Part shown: in pieces, positions 53,057 through 64,000 of the stretch
Numbering within the stretch: position 1 is the stretch's first letter
Layout: every line of letters starts with the position of its first letter
Source of the DNA: Anthopleura xanthogrammica
Taxonomy: Eukaryota > Cnidaria > Anthozoa > Actiniaria > Actiniidae
DNA length: 64,000 nt
Direction: 5' to 3'
NCBI GenBank assembly: GCA_964019055.1
Contig: OZ025208.1
Span: forward strand, 3,208,453 to 3,272,452
Made by a program: the position numbers and the translations under genes
Notes under the pieces: model-generated
What the model was told of the DNA's origin: nothing
What the model saw: only the letters and a program-made list of their open reading frames with translations
Databases searched by the model: none

Positions 53057-56000
53057 GTAAGTGCTTTTAAAACCAGACACCTTGCTGACTGTTTTTTCCC
53101 GAGTAATATCGTCGGGGTTCCTACTTCTAGATTACCATTCTTTGTAACAAAAGCCCAGTTTAATATTTGTGAAATACTACATGGGATGTGATCAATTCTA
53201 CAAGATATGCTAAGGCAGGCTCAAACGATGAATGTCATGTTTTGCTAACCTTGTCATTAGATTGCATTTGTCAGGGTAATAACGAAAGCCATTGACAAAA
53301 AAAAAATAATAATATATAGATTTAGGCACTGCCTAAAAGCGGAGCTCCCATAAATAGTATATTTAGTGCTAAAAACGTGACAATTGTGTGACGCGGCATA
53401 ACGCTGGTTATAGCGTTACCACTTCGTTTGATTTTACCAGAATCCAGGAAAACCATTATTTTAAGCCTTCAAAAGCATTAGAAAACTTTTCAATTCGAAG
53501 AAAAATAATCATAGATCGTAGAGCATATGAATACATGTATAGAACAAAGGATTTTATTCAGCAAATCTTAGTAATCAAAGTTGTAAGTTTTTTAGGTGGA
53601 AAGTGAACTACACTGAAAATTGTCGAAAAATATTACTGATAAGCTTAAGCTTACATTCACTTGAACTTCACATGTAAAAAGAGACATATTCATTAATGCA
53701 AGATAATAATTTTCTTTGTTAGTAAGTTGGTCTTTGAAAAGTTTTTTTTTCAGATTTATTCTTAACTTTATTATCGAGCGAAATATCTTACAAAAACATA
53801 AGCTTATCCATAAAAAAAAAAACAAGCTCATCATTTTTGCGATTGTGCAATAGTAATAGCTGGAAAAGCCAGATAAATAGCAAATATTTGGTGTGATATG
53901 TATTCCTTTTTCATATTTCATTCAACATTAAAATAAATTATCTATAAAAATGTCAAAATATTCATATGATTATGAAACTGGAATCTTGTTTTGACTTCGC
54001 GTGAGGTTCGCTGGCCGTCAAATATGTTTTTTCAAAGAACCAAGTCTTTTTACTAAGTCTTAGCCTTTTTTCTTGAAATGGGATCAAAAACAAAAGATCA
54101 AAGCTTCAAATATCACTTTTTTGGTTCACAAGTATTGAAGAAAAAGATGATAAAAATCTAGAATGCAGTAAAAACGACAAACTATCCAAGTTTTTCTGAC
54201 AATGTTTGCCGAACCAACGTCCTTGGCTTGTCTGAGAGTTTCTCCAGCTAGTTTACACATTTCTTGTCGATTTTTTACGAAATATTAGTTTATATTAATG
54301 AATTTACCTTCTATGAAGTGTTTTCTACGGAACTGAAATATCATTCTTGCAGTATAATCAGGTTTTTCTGGTCTACAGGCCACTTTTTCTCTCACTGAAG
54401 TTTCAGTCACGAAACTTCATCTAATCGTAAGATTAAGAATCTTCGCTCGCTTTCCCTCGCTAAATCTTCTTTAGCAAGTCGCTAAAGTCGAAAAATTGTT
54501 TTTGTTCACTTTAAGACAGACATGACTTCGACTAAACGTATTTTTCGCATTGCAAAAATAAGAAAAAATACTTCTTGATCCATCTTTGACTACATTATTG
54601 CAATTTTTCTGTGCATTTGTGAGTAAGCAAAGCGCGGGGGGAACCCTGTGCAAAGTGGTACACGGACGGACGTATGTATGTATGTATGTATGGACAAGAT
54701 GATGACGTAATCAAGCCATGAAAAATCAACTCGATGGGTTACCATTTTTTCTTAAGTATGGTGCTCCGCTCGCGCGGGCCTTCGGCCCGCGCGGGAGCTC
54801 CGCTACAAAAAAATTGCAACATTAGACTGATAGCTAAGTTTCCTTTATATTAGCTTTTTAAGGCGATAATTTAAGGAAACAAAGGCCTAAAAGGCATTTT
54901 TTCAATTTCTTGGTTTAGCTCTATTTAAAAAAATTTTTTAACAAAGGTATTGAAATTTTTCACAACTAGTATCTACTACCCGTATATGAGTATTTTCGAT
55001 ATTTCTCTTCATTCCAACCTTCCAAGTTTTCTAAATCATCATTTTATCTGTAACTAATAAAAAAAAGTATCGCTATAAGATGTTTACGGAACTACATGAC
55101 CATCAGCACATTCGTGCATATTCCAACTTGCCCTCATGGCATGAACCGCTGACTTTAGCGACAAACAATCGAACGAACTAAGGAGTTTAAGCAAACTTTA
55201 AGCAATTATTCGTGAGTTAATACAATTCTTGATATTCTTGAGATTTGACTTGATATCCTGGACGCGGAAATTAACTAAGAATAAATTTTTATTCACTGTT
55301 TTAATGAATAAAACAGCTAAAAGGAACATCTGGTGATTTTATTTTTCTAAGTATTGAAAATATTTTGACCGGTTACCTCCCAAAAGCAAAGCAAAGTTGT
55401 GTGTAAAATAGCGAATAAACCAATAGTGATAACGGCCACAGTTATTAAGTTAAAAAAATTTAGTGAGAATAAACAACATCTTAAAGAGATGCCATAAAAT
55501 TAATGAATAATTTAAACAAAGTTATTATACTGTTTGAGGTGTGAGAAATACACAGTATACACCAGTCGCTCGTGACTTCTACCTAGCCTTTAAAAATGCT
55601 TTTTTATGATATTTCGGATGGTGCTTTTTAAATGGCATTGATGGAAATTATATTCGAATATTGATTAATCTGGCAAACCTTGAAAATAACTTTAATTCAT
55701 TTTAAGGAATTAAAAGTAGCAGGTGACTGTCTAGAAATTAATTTGTTTTTCGTCTGCTTTTTTGTTTTTAGAATTCAGCTTGTTATAATTACTGAAATAA
55801 CATCATTTAAGTTAAAATGACTCTTTTTAATGATATGGAATGTCAGTTAGGTCAGTTAGTCATTTTTTAGGAGGGGGGGTCGGAGGAATTAGGGGGGGGG
55901 GGTCATTAAAAAATTACTAGATAAAAAGGGGGGGTCAACTTTTTTTAAAAGTTGAACCAGGGGGGTCATGAATAAGAATACAGTCTTTTTTTTTTTTTTT

Positions 56001-56196
56001 TTAGTCTTTTTCTGGAGGTGGGGGGGGGGGCTAGAAAATTTTTACATTTGGAAGTGGGGGGGGTTATCAAAATATTCAATTCCTTACCATGGGGGCTAGC
56101 ATTTTTTTTCTGTTTGATTCCTCAAATTCCTCCGCCCCCCCCCCCCCCCCCCCCTCCTAAAAAATGAATGCTCCCTAAATTTTCATTTTTGACAAG
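53057..56196 (+). other. Intron 1 of the PAN-fibrinogen gene; G-rich element near its 3' end
   Basis: A 3.1-kb AT-rich intron. A G-rich TIR element occupies 55861-56168. A short tatg microsatellite lies near 54674-54691 and a GC palindrome gcgcgggccttcggcccgcgc near 54770. No other gene is seen. Confidence 0.55.
55861..56168. mobile_element. G-rich MITE-like element with complementary G/C ends
   Basis: It begins cattttttaggaggggggg then tcggaggaatt and ends aattcctccgccccc... then ctcctaaaaaatg, inverse ends around an interior with repeated ggggggtca/aaggggg runs. Multiple G-runs of 6-13 could form G-quadruplexes. It ends about 28 bp before the PAN exon acceptor. Confidence 0.7.
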
Positions 56197-56727
56197 GTAA
56201 CACCAGTTGCGAAAAAAAAAGTTTCCTTCAAGAGAAAGAAGGTCAGTACCTTAAAAAGCACATTATTGAAACCATGGCAACCGAATCTGCGTCATTGTGT
56301 CACATCATGTGTTACCTGCAAGAATCTTGTAAGTCATACAACTACCAAGCAGGCAGTGGCGTCTGTCAACTCAGTGATTCAGATTAAATTGAAAATCCTG
56401 ATGACCTTGTTTATGATCCCAGTTATGTCTACGTTGGCAGAGAGGTAATATATTCGAAAAAAATATGTTTTTGCTTTGATAAATCAGGAGCTGTAAGTTG
56501 TACAGTTTTAGATATTGATAGTTAGCAACCATTTCCAATACATGGGTGCCACATTGATGCCATTAACAGAGGCTGAGCTAGTCAGAAACCTTAAGTTAGT
56601 AGACAGCTCCAGCATGGTAGCAATGACGTAACACAGTAGTAGAAATGAGTAGATAAGATATAACAGTTCGGCACACGGCAGCTTCTGTAAGTCACTAAAA
56701 TCATACAGCTTTGTTTCACGGGCCAAA

Positions 56728-56811
<84 letters not shown>

Positions 56812-56863
56812 CAGTAGTAGTAGTGGTATAGTAGCAGCAGCAGTAGTAGTAGTAGTAGTGCTG

Positions 56864-56915
<52 letters not shown>

Positions 56916-56964
56916 TAGCAGTAGTAGTAGTAGTAGTAGTGCTGGTAGTAGTAGTGGTAGTAGC

Positions 56965-56999
<35 letters not shown>

Positions 57000-57072
57000 T
57001 AGCAGCAGCAGCAGTAGTAGTAGTAGTAGTAATGTTTGTAGTAGTAGTAGTAGTAGTAATGGTAGTAGTATT

Positions 57073-57161
<89 letters not shown>

Positions 57162-57210
57162 ATAGTAGTAGTAGTAGTAATAGTAATAGTAGTAGTAGTA
57201 GTAGTAGTAA
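56728..57210. repeat. (TAG)n trinucleotide microsatellite abutting the fibrinogen exon
   Basis: About 480 bp of tag/agt triplets with occasional tgg, cag and aat variants. Its last units run into taaag, the acceptor for the exon at 57213. It encodes Ser-, Val- or stop-repeats depending on frame and is not a protein gene. It occupies the place where connecting exons would be expected. Confidence 0.95.
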
Positions 57211-58010
57211 AGAAACGCTTTAACGGCTTAGTCGATTTCTATCGTGGTTGGCAAGACTACAAAGCCGGTTTTGGTAACCTGACTGGCGAGTTTTGGTTGG
57301 GCCTTGACAAGATCCACCGTCTGACTAAAAACAAAACTGCAGTTTTACGTGTTGATGTAGAATACATGACCGGCGGGAGCCAAGGATATGCCGAGTACTC
57401 TTCGTTCTTTATCGCTGATGAGAGCGATTTTTACCGCCTGCAAGTAAGTGGATACTCAGGTTCAAGATCAGTGTGGATTCGCAATAACATGCAATTCAGC
57501 ACATTTGACAAAGACAATGACATGAACGAGAAGCATTCATGTGCTGCTCTACAGAAGGGCGGTTGGTGGTACAACGCATGCCTCACAGCAATATGTTGGC
57601 CCGAGTTTACCCCTTTTTGTCGGGGTTTGAAAAGCAGCCAAATGAAACTGAAGTAATTATAAAGCAATTCAAGTACTTACGCAAAAAACGTAACAAACAT
57701 TGATAAGAACAGTTATTTAAGCTGCAGTATTTCAGTTGTATGTTTGTATCTCAACAATGTAATGATATGCATATTTATGCGCATTTCATGCACGCATGCG
57801 AGTCCGAGGCATGTGCGAGGCCAAGGATAGCAGTTATTGATGTCAAAAGAAGTTAGCAGCAAATAAACAAGTTAGAACCCATTAATATAGATTAAGATTA
57901 ATTACCAATACATATAGTACACTCAACGGAATTACTCAATTGTAATTGGTGGAAAGCAGTATGATTAATCGTTAACTTTACCTTTTGGGAGCCGCACCTA
58001 TTAAGTTGCT

Positions 58011-58505
58011 ATGGAAACACGCGGAAGCATGGCAAATCCAATCCAAAGAATCCAAAGAAGAGCCAGAAGATGGATTCTCAGGACCAAGATTGGTGAAATG
58101 TCTTACAAGGAAAGATTAATTGCGCTGAACTTACTTCCTCTTTGCTATGACAGAGAGATAAAGGACTTGGTCTTTTTTTATAAGGCCTTATTTGGTCAGA
58201 TAGATCTTAATGTTCAGAAATTCGTTAAGTTTGTTAATCATGGACGTACTCGTTTAAATCAAAATCCTAGCCTTGTTCTCGAAGTCCCTTTGTGCAAGTC
58301 CAGCACATTTAAAGCATCATATTTTAATCGTATAGTCTGTCTCTGGAATTCTATCTGTAAAGTAGCTCCTCCTAGTTTTTTGTCCAGCCTTTCGACATTC
58401 AAATCGTTTCTAAGGCTAAAATACTGCACTCTCCTAGATAGTCTATTTAATATCGACTTGCCTTGCACATGGTCACTAGTTCGCGAGTGTCCGTGTCACA
58501 GATAA
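58011..58505 (+). pseudogene. LINE ORF2 C-terminal fragment (L2/CR1/Jockey-like)
   Basis: An open frame of 164 codons matching the C-terminal tail of non-LTR reverse transcriptases: IQRIQRRARRWILRTKIGEM, YKERLIALNLLPLCYDREIK, VNHGRTRLNQNPSL, CKSSTFKASYFNRIVCLWN. No palm or endonuclease domain precedes it, so it is a 5'-truncated insertion. The foldback at 58564-58697 follows it. Confidence 0.82.
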
Positions 58506-58563
58506 GAACACATTTACTCATTTAATATATATATAATCTAACTTACATATATTTATATGTCTG

Positions 58564-58697
58564 TCCTCAAGTAGTCTCCTTCGCAGCCGTCATTAGTTCC
58601 GGTCCCAGCTCCTCCCGGGCCCTCTCAGTTAGTGGAGAGGGCCCGGGAGGAGCTGGGACCGAAACTAATGACGGCTGCGAAGGAGACTAGTCCTCAA
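58564..58697. repeat. Near-perfect 62-bp-arm hairpin
   Basis: The left arm (tcctcaagtagtctccttcg, gtcccagctcctcccgggcc) and the right arm (ggcccgggaggagctgggac, cgaaggagactagtcctcaa) are inverse with only a few mismatches and a loop of about 10 bp. It is unusually GC-rich for the window. Confidence 0.92.
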
Positions 58698-60608
58698 GGG
58701 AAGTGTCTAGCATGGGACTTCGAGTCCCGTTCGCGCTTTTCCTATTGGGTATTTTTACTTATCTACTTTTCTTTAAACTATTTTCATGTACTATATTAAC
58801 AGCTATTGCCCAATAGAAATTGTAAAATAAAAACAGCAGCAAATAGTGCACTAATGAAATTGCAAAAAAATTAATTGTGGATTAAATGTCGTGTGGTTTG
58901 AAGACATGCTTTAAGGATAGCTTAAATTACTATATGATTTTGAATAAAGTCTTAATTTACAAATGTCGCTTGGTGTATAGTACTATTGCACTATTGCATT
59001 ACTATTGCAACGTATCGTAAATTTCGCCTAATGCGCACAAAATTGCTTTGTGATTTTAAAGGCCTCATAAATTAAATAAAAATGGCGTTTACTATTCTTT
59101 GATAAATTTTTTCGATGCCAAGATATATATTCAATACAGAAAATACGTGGTCAGTATAAAACAAGAACTCTCAATAATTTATTCTCATACTTTCATTATA
59201 GGCTTTCTCATTGGACATGAAATAATACGAATATTCAAAAAATTAAACCAAAAATTACAAATTCGAGTTTGTTTTTTTCATAAAGTGGCCTGGTCTCCAA
59301 GGATGTTTCCACGACAACACCATCAAGCATACCAAACTGACTGCTTTACTCTGCACTATAACCAGAGATATTCTCTATATGAAAACTTTGACCTTTTGCT
59401 ACATCCCTGTGATGACGTCATCATTTTGTTATTTCTATATTGAATATCTCGGCCAAGCAACGAAAAGAGATATCAAAGATTGTTATATAGCAAATGCTAA
59501 GGTCCATTTTTCTCGTACTCTGTTTGGGCGAGAAGGTATCATGTGAACGTGAACAAGTTTCCGATTGATGTTTCCCCAGCAACGGCTCTCAGCGGGCAAC
59601 AATATGTTATCTACCGGGAAATAATAAAACCGGAAGTGATTTCACCGGAAACCTAACTTTTTCTAAGTTTTTAATTATTTTTTTTAAGCTTTTAATGTCA
59701 AATAATTTAAAAATTATAATATTCTTTTGTGTGCTTTGACAGTTGGTATATAACAAAACACTTATTGGCTGAAACCTCGGGAAAGCAGCGTGTTATGTGG
59801 CCCCTCTCAGCTACGCCTCGGGAAACATCGTCGTCTCGGGACCACAAAACACACTGTTTCCCTCGGTTCCAGCCATTAAGTGCTAAATAGTAAACGCCAT
59901 ACTTATTTATTTTTTAAGGCTTTTCAAATCACAAAACAAATCAGAAATGCGCACCGACTACACCTGTTTTTCACAGTAAATCTACACAAAAGGATTAACA
60001 ACGAGGATTTTTGGATATATGGGATGTTCTGCCAGCACATGAAAGCCTTGAAAACGAATGCCAAACTTATAAATGACGTCATCATTTCTTAATGGTGGAT
60101 TTTCGTAAATACCCCTCAAAACTCGCTGCAACCGTATACAAGAGACAAAAATAAACAGAATGGTATATAATAAATATAACAGATATGTCGCCAAACCCTT
60201 TTTTACCGGCGTTTTTTTTTTCTCCAAATAAAATACGGTATAATTTAAATCATCCCCATACTTTCTCTTATAAATAAGTGTGCTTGGGTTGCCTGTGCAT
60301 AAATTTACGGGACGTAGTACACTCAGTACAGCCCCGTCTCTCAGGTATGTTAAGGCCTGGGTCTGGACATGGCAGGCCTAAAATAGGAGGGGATTGTCTA
60401 TTTTATCGTTGTATTAAGGTATGCATGGAATGAAACTTTTGACATATGAAACTGACATACAGTGCTGATAGGTTGCCATGGAGATAAGTCATGTGAGCTT
60501 TGATCTCTGATTTAAATGAATTTTGAAAAGCTTCTGGAAGAGTAGTAGAACATATTTATTTGGCAGAAGTTGTTTGATGGAAATGATTTAGCCATAGCAC
60601 ACTCTTCC
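58698..60608. other. Intergenic sequence with one foldback, no gene
   Basis: A foldback at 59755-59886 has arms aacacttattggctgaaacc and ggttccagccattaagtgct. Otherwise AT-rich with short frames lacking any domain. Confidence 0.5.
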
Positions 60609-61210
60609 TCACTACACTGCACTACACTGCACTGCACTACACTGCATTACACTGCACTACACTGCACTACACTGCATTGCACTGCATTACACTGCATTAC
60701 ACTACACTACACTGCACTACACTGCACTACACTGAATTACACTGCACTACACTGCACTACACTGCACTACACTGCACTACACTACACTGCATTAGACTGC
60801 ATTAGACTGCATTAGACTGCGTTAGACGGCACTACACTGCACTGCACTGCACTACACTGCACTACACTGAATTACACTGCATTACACTGCATTACACTGC
60901 ATTACACTGCATTACACTGCATAACACTGCACTACACTACACTACACTACACTACACTACACTACACTACACTACACTACACTACACTACACTACACTAC
61001 ACTACACTACACTACACTACACTACACTACACTACACTACACTACACTACACTACACTACACTACACTACACTACACTACACTACACTACACTACACTAC
61101 ACTACACTACACTACACTACACTACACTACACTACACTGCACTACACTACACTGCACTACACTGCACTACACAGCACTACACTGAATTACACTGCACTAC
61201 ACTACACTGT
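60609..61210. repeat. Pentanucleotide satellite (CACTA/CACTG)n
   Basis: About 600 bp of actac/actgc pentamers. The centre (about 60930-61135) is pure cacta, while both flanks mix cactg, catta and other variants, giving the dimer cactacactg. Being 5 nt, it opens long Thr/Leu/His frames that are not genes. Confidence 0.95.
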
Positions 61211-62008
61211 ACTACAATACATCAGACTACATCACAACTAGACAACATATCAAAATAAACCATAACCCTAATTAAGGTATTGGTGAAATACGATAGCCTT
61301 TAATAATATCTTAGCTATTGATAATTTCCAACCATCCTAATTGGAACCAGATGAGGAGCACTATGCATAATCTTTTCATACAAGAAAGTATCCTTAATAA
61401 AAAAGTTCTACTATTCTCTCGAAACAATACATGTCTCCATGACAACCACCACAACATAGTGTTGAAATTTCGTTTATTTTTGGTATGTCAAAGTTTTATT
61501 TCGATATCTTAAAACAGAAATGAGATAAACCACCCCCTGCACTCTTATTTCATTTACGCTTTATTGAATATACCCAGGCCTTATTATACCTGAGCCCCAA
61601 TCAATCATTTTTTGAACGTATAATTGGTATCATATGCTCACAACGGACTCTTAGGTAATGCCGCGACGACCCAATTGCATAATTCTGGAATTTTCTGACA
61701 CAGGAAAATCATAGACTGAGAAACGCATTTTGAAACTAAGCCGCCACAGGCAACCCAGCCAATATTCTCGTATGTCTGCTCATACATAGCTTGGGCTTCC
61801 TGTGGTGTCAGTGTTGAAAATAATACAAGATGGCGAACTGATCACTTTTGGATATATATTTGCTATATGAGCTTCTTGCTTGGTGGAATGTGATATCGTC
61901 TTGCTTTTGTAAGGAAGCGTTTTAAGGATCTTATACGAAACATTCTACAAAATGGTAAGTCAGAATTCCTTTAGAATATAATCTTAAAAAACCTACAAAT
62001 TTCAAAGT
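61211..62008. other. Intergenic, no gene
   Basis: AT-rich sequence without a recognisable ORF. Contains gggcttcctgtgg near 61793, a short word also present (either strand) near 20416, 24745 and 33660. Confidence 0.5.
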
Positions 62009-62520
62009 TTATTATATCCACTTTGAAATCACTAGCAAATCCTGTAATCTGATTGGCTCTCAGTAGATTGATTCAAGCACGAATCGCACTATTTTGAGTC
62101 CGAATCGCACTATTTTGAGTCCGAATCGCATCTTTTTGTCAGCCAATCACAATGCAACACTAGAAAAGGTAACCAATCAGATTACAGTATTGTATGTAAT
62201 CAGCCAATCAGATTACAGCAAATAAGGAACATAAAATGTAGCTTTTTTCAAGTTTGACTGGAATTTTTTGTTACAAAAAGAAACAAAATACCGGCTATTT
62301 GTGAATAAATACTTTTGTATTTATCACAAATTTAGTGTCTATCTAGTATGATTTCAAAATGGATATAATAAAGTGATAATTGAACTTCGTGTCGTGGAAT
62401 TTTGGTCTGATATCAAACTTGCGATTACAAATCACACTCCCGCTACGCGGTCGTGTGATTTTGTTATCGCGCGTTTGATATCAGACCAAATTGCACTCCA
62501 CTTAGTTCAATTACCATTAT
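62009..62520. mobile_element. Composite non-autonomous element, copy 2
   Basis: The same two-part structure as 1271-1770, ending ttcaattaccattat. It differs mainly by a 22-bp internal duplication (actattttgagtccgaatcg twice near 62088-62125) and a shortened piece near 62285-62310. The flanks differ completely from copy 1, confirming that the composite is the mobile unit. Confidence 0.88.
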
Positions 62521-62550
62521 AAATTTCACTCTAAAACTTTATTCTCCTAA

Positions 62551-62673
62551 ATTCTCTCAAAACTAGTAAAAAGTTCTTATTTTAGTCCCTAGATAAGAGA
62601 TTATTCTCTTAGAATCTTATGATCTCTTATCTGGGACCTTAAGATAATAACTTCTTACTAGTTTTGAGAGAAT
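62551..62673. repeat. Foldback hairpin
   Basis: The arms attctctcaaaactagtaaa then aagttcttatttta, and taataacttcttactagt then tttgagagaat, are inverse; an inner stem has agataagaga/tctcttatct. Confidence 0.85.
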
Positions 62674-62716
62674 CAAGTTTAACGGTGATTATAGTCGTAA
62701 ACAAAATAATTAAATG

Positions 62717-63218
62717 CAGGGCTCAATGCGACGGTCATTGTCCGGCCAAATTTGGTACTTGACCGGTCAAATACGGTTTTGAACGGACATGTTGACCGGT
62801 CATATTTGAAAAAATAAAATAAATAGAGGATATTACATGGTCGCGCGGAGATACGAATTTTATCTTCGAGTGTTGATATTATTATTCACGAGTGAGCGCA
62901 GCGATAATATGAGCACGAGAAAATAAAATTAGTATCTCCAAGCGGCCAATGTAATGTTCTGTTTATTATATGAAATCTTCAGTGACAAATAATGGAGAAT
63001 TTGAGAAGCTGAGCAAAAAGTCGAAATTTGACACCACCTGTGTTGATAAAAATCGTATCCCCACTGGCCACTGGTGGGAGTGGGGATATCAATTTTATCA
63101 TTTTGATGTCACTCAATATCACACTCTATTTCATATAAGCTTAATAAAATAAAATATGATAAAATATCATATGCCGGATATCTGGACCGGCATATGCTGG
63201 CCGTTATTTTGAGCCCTG
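62717..63218. mobile_element. hAT-like element with a nested foldback MITE
   Basis: The ends cagggctcaatgcgacggtc and gccgttattttgagccctg are inverse in the hAT style (CAGGG...CCCTG). It contains the MITE at about 62822-62972 (aaatagaggatattacatgg ... ccaatgtaatgttctgttta), of the same family as 15783-15918. No transposase. A clear 8-bp target duplication was not found. Confidence 0.6.
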
Positions 63219-63638
63219 TAAATACGTTTAAAAGCTTATTAAAACTTGAAGCTCATGACTATTAACTTCCATGTGATATACAGAGAGAAAAATATCAAAC
63301 AATCAAATTGTCATTTTTTTCATATTTTCTAACATGGCTCGTACTTGACTCAGGCTCGAAACTGACTCGCAATACTGGACATATTAAGGGGGTCTTATAA
63401 TTACCTAGTTACCGCCCACCGTTGCCAGGGAAAAGATTTAGAAATCTCTAAGAGGTTTTTGCTATTTTTTAAGTTTAATAATTGTCCTAGTGATACTGAA
63501 AATACTGAAACGCAAAGACATAATTTTATCAATTTTTACCTTCAAAGTTGACAAATAAACTTAATGAGTCAGTTTAGTGAGTAAGTGAGCATTAGAATCA
63601 AAATGTATAGATGCCAGCAGTCATGCAACATATTCTCC

Positions 63639-63743
63639 TAATTATTTAATAGATATTACTGAGGCATGCAGCATTCGTGAAGCTGCCTGCAATATTATTA
63701 ACCCACGAATGCTGCATGCTGAAGTGACTATCTATTATAATTA
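63639..63743. repeat. Foldback hairpin
   Basis: The arms taattatttaatagatatta with gcatgcagcattcgtg, and cacgaatgctgcatgc with tatctattataatta, are inverse with a loop of about 20 bp. The rest of 63219-64000 is AT-rich with nothing recognisable. Confidence 0.8.
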
Positions 63744-64000
63744 CTATTCAGTGCCTTGGCCCATTGTTTTCCTTGATGCACAATAATAAGACAGTTAACA
63801 GTTTAAAAATTCTTCCTTGGTTTAAACCTTAATTCTTTTGTTTTTAATCAAACAAAAATTAATAAGGTTCAAGAAATTTGGGATAAAATTGCATGCCCAC
63901 TGGAAACGATTCTTAAACTGTGAACTAGCTTATTTATGGTTTCTTGTTTTAATCGAGCATGCTGATAGCAATATTATTAATAATGCTGTCTGCTAAAATA

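Larger units (their letters stand above)
52978..57656 (+). pseudogene. Secreted apple/PAN plus fibrinogen-domain gene, disrupted
   Basis: Exon 52978-53056 (ATG; MLAKGNIDFAFGISFFLFLV then TNHVVC) is a signal-peptide exon ending in phase 1 before GTAAGT. Exon 56197-56444 joins in phase 1 and encodes a PAN/apple domain (NTSCEKKSFLQEKEGQYLKK, CHIMCYLQESCKSYNYQAGS, VCQL), but TAA at 56385-56387 stops it before DLVYDPSYVYVGRE. Exon 57213-57656 encodes the fibrinogen C-terminal region (RFNGLVDFYRGWQDYKAGFG, EFWLGLDKIHRLT, HSCAALQKGGWWYNAC), then leaves the family pattern near 57581, consistent with a 2-nt insertion, and ends at 57654-57656. The EGF-like and N-terminal fibrinogen exons expected between PAN and 57213 are absent. 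Related proteins are secreted lectin-like or immune recognition proteins. Confidence 0.78.

Noticed and set aside
56711..57223. 170-codon Ser/Val-repeat open frame
   Set aside because: It is the translation of the (TAG)n microsatellite; no start context, no domain, and the frame changes between Ser and Val runs with single-base shifts.
60570..60815. 81-codon Leu/His/Thr-rich frame
   Set aside because: A product of the CACTA/CACTG pentamer satellite.

Overview
The window looks like nuclear DNA from a cnidarian, most likely an anthozoan such as a stony coral. This is inferred from the gene content (a relaxin-receptor-type GPCR joined to cnidarian-style mosaic adhesion domains, and an apple/PAN plus fibrinogen gene), the short exons in long AT-rich introns, and the dense DNA transposons, tRNA-derived SINEs and G-rich repeats. 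No species can be named from the sequence alone.

Positions 96-39351 (+ strand) hold one large gene whose 5' end lies left of the window. I could build 36 exons whose splice phases agree from first to last (6158 nt in window, 2051 residues plus stop). The product reads: Cys-rich partial N-terminus, MAM, two LDLa, a small Cys-rich exon, MAM, a shortened MAM, a D8C (uromodulin-type) domain, F5/8 type C (discoidin), a pentraxin/laminin-G-like domain, another shortened MAM, CUB, LRRNT, eight LRR exons, seven transmembrane helices of the LGR/RXFP type, and a cytoplasmic tail. Nearly every ectodomain boundary is a phase-1 intron, and the LRR exons are 72-nt phase-2 cassettes. This mosaic receptor is the main candidate for something undescribed.

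The introns are crowded with mobile DNA. These include a 500-bp composite element inserted in a 72-bp tandem array, a Mutator-like element with an exact 9-bp target duplication, several MITEs with long inverted ends, a tRNA-derived SINE, a Penelope-like fragment with a GIY-YIG domain and two nested insertions, and a broken THAP-domain fragment. A 58-bp minisatellite starts at the end of the LDLa exon and carries about ten copies of its exon/splice-donor junction.

Positions 39352-52977 lie downstream of the receptor. They hold foldback elements, a decayed Ty3/Gypsy retrotransposon (43.3-46.3 kb) interrupted by a SINE, and an inverted copy (46.7-50.9 kb) of the receptor's own 11.25-16.9 kb segment. 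The MAM exons in that copy are broken by a 4-nt insertion, a 1-nt insertion, a lost donor and a missing exon.

Positions 52978-57656 (+) hold a secreted apple/PAN plus fibrinogen-domain gene that appears dead: an in-frame stop in the PAN exon, a frameshift in the fibrinogen exon, and a 480-bp (TAG)n array where the connecting exons would be expected. The rest, to 64000, holds a LINE ORF2 tail, a 600-bp CACTA/CACTG pentamer satellite, foldbacks, a second copy of the composite element, and sequence with no gene that I can recognise.
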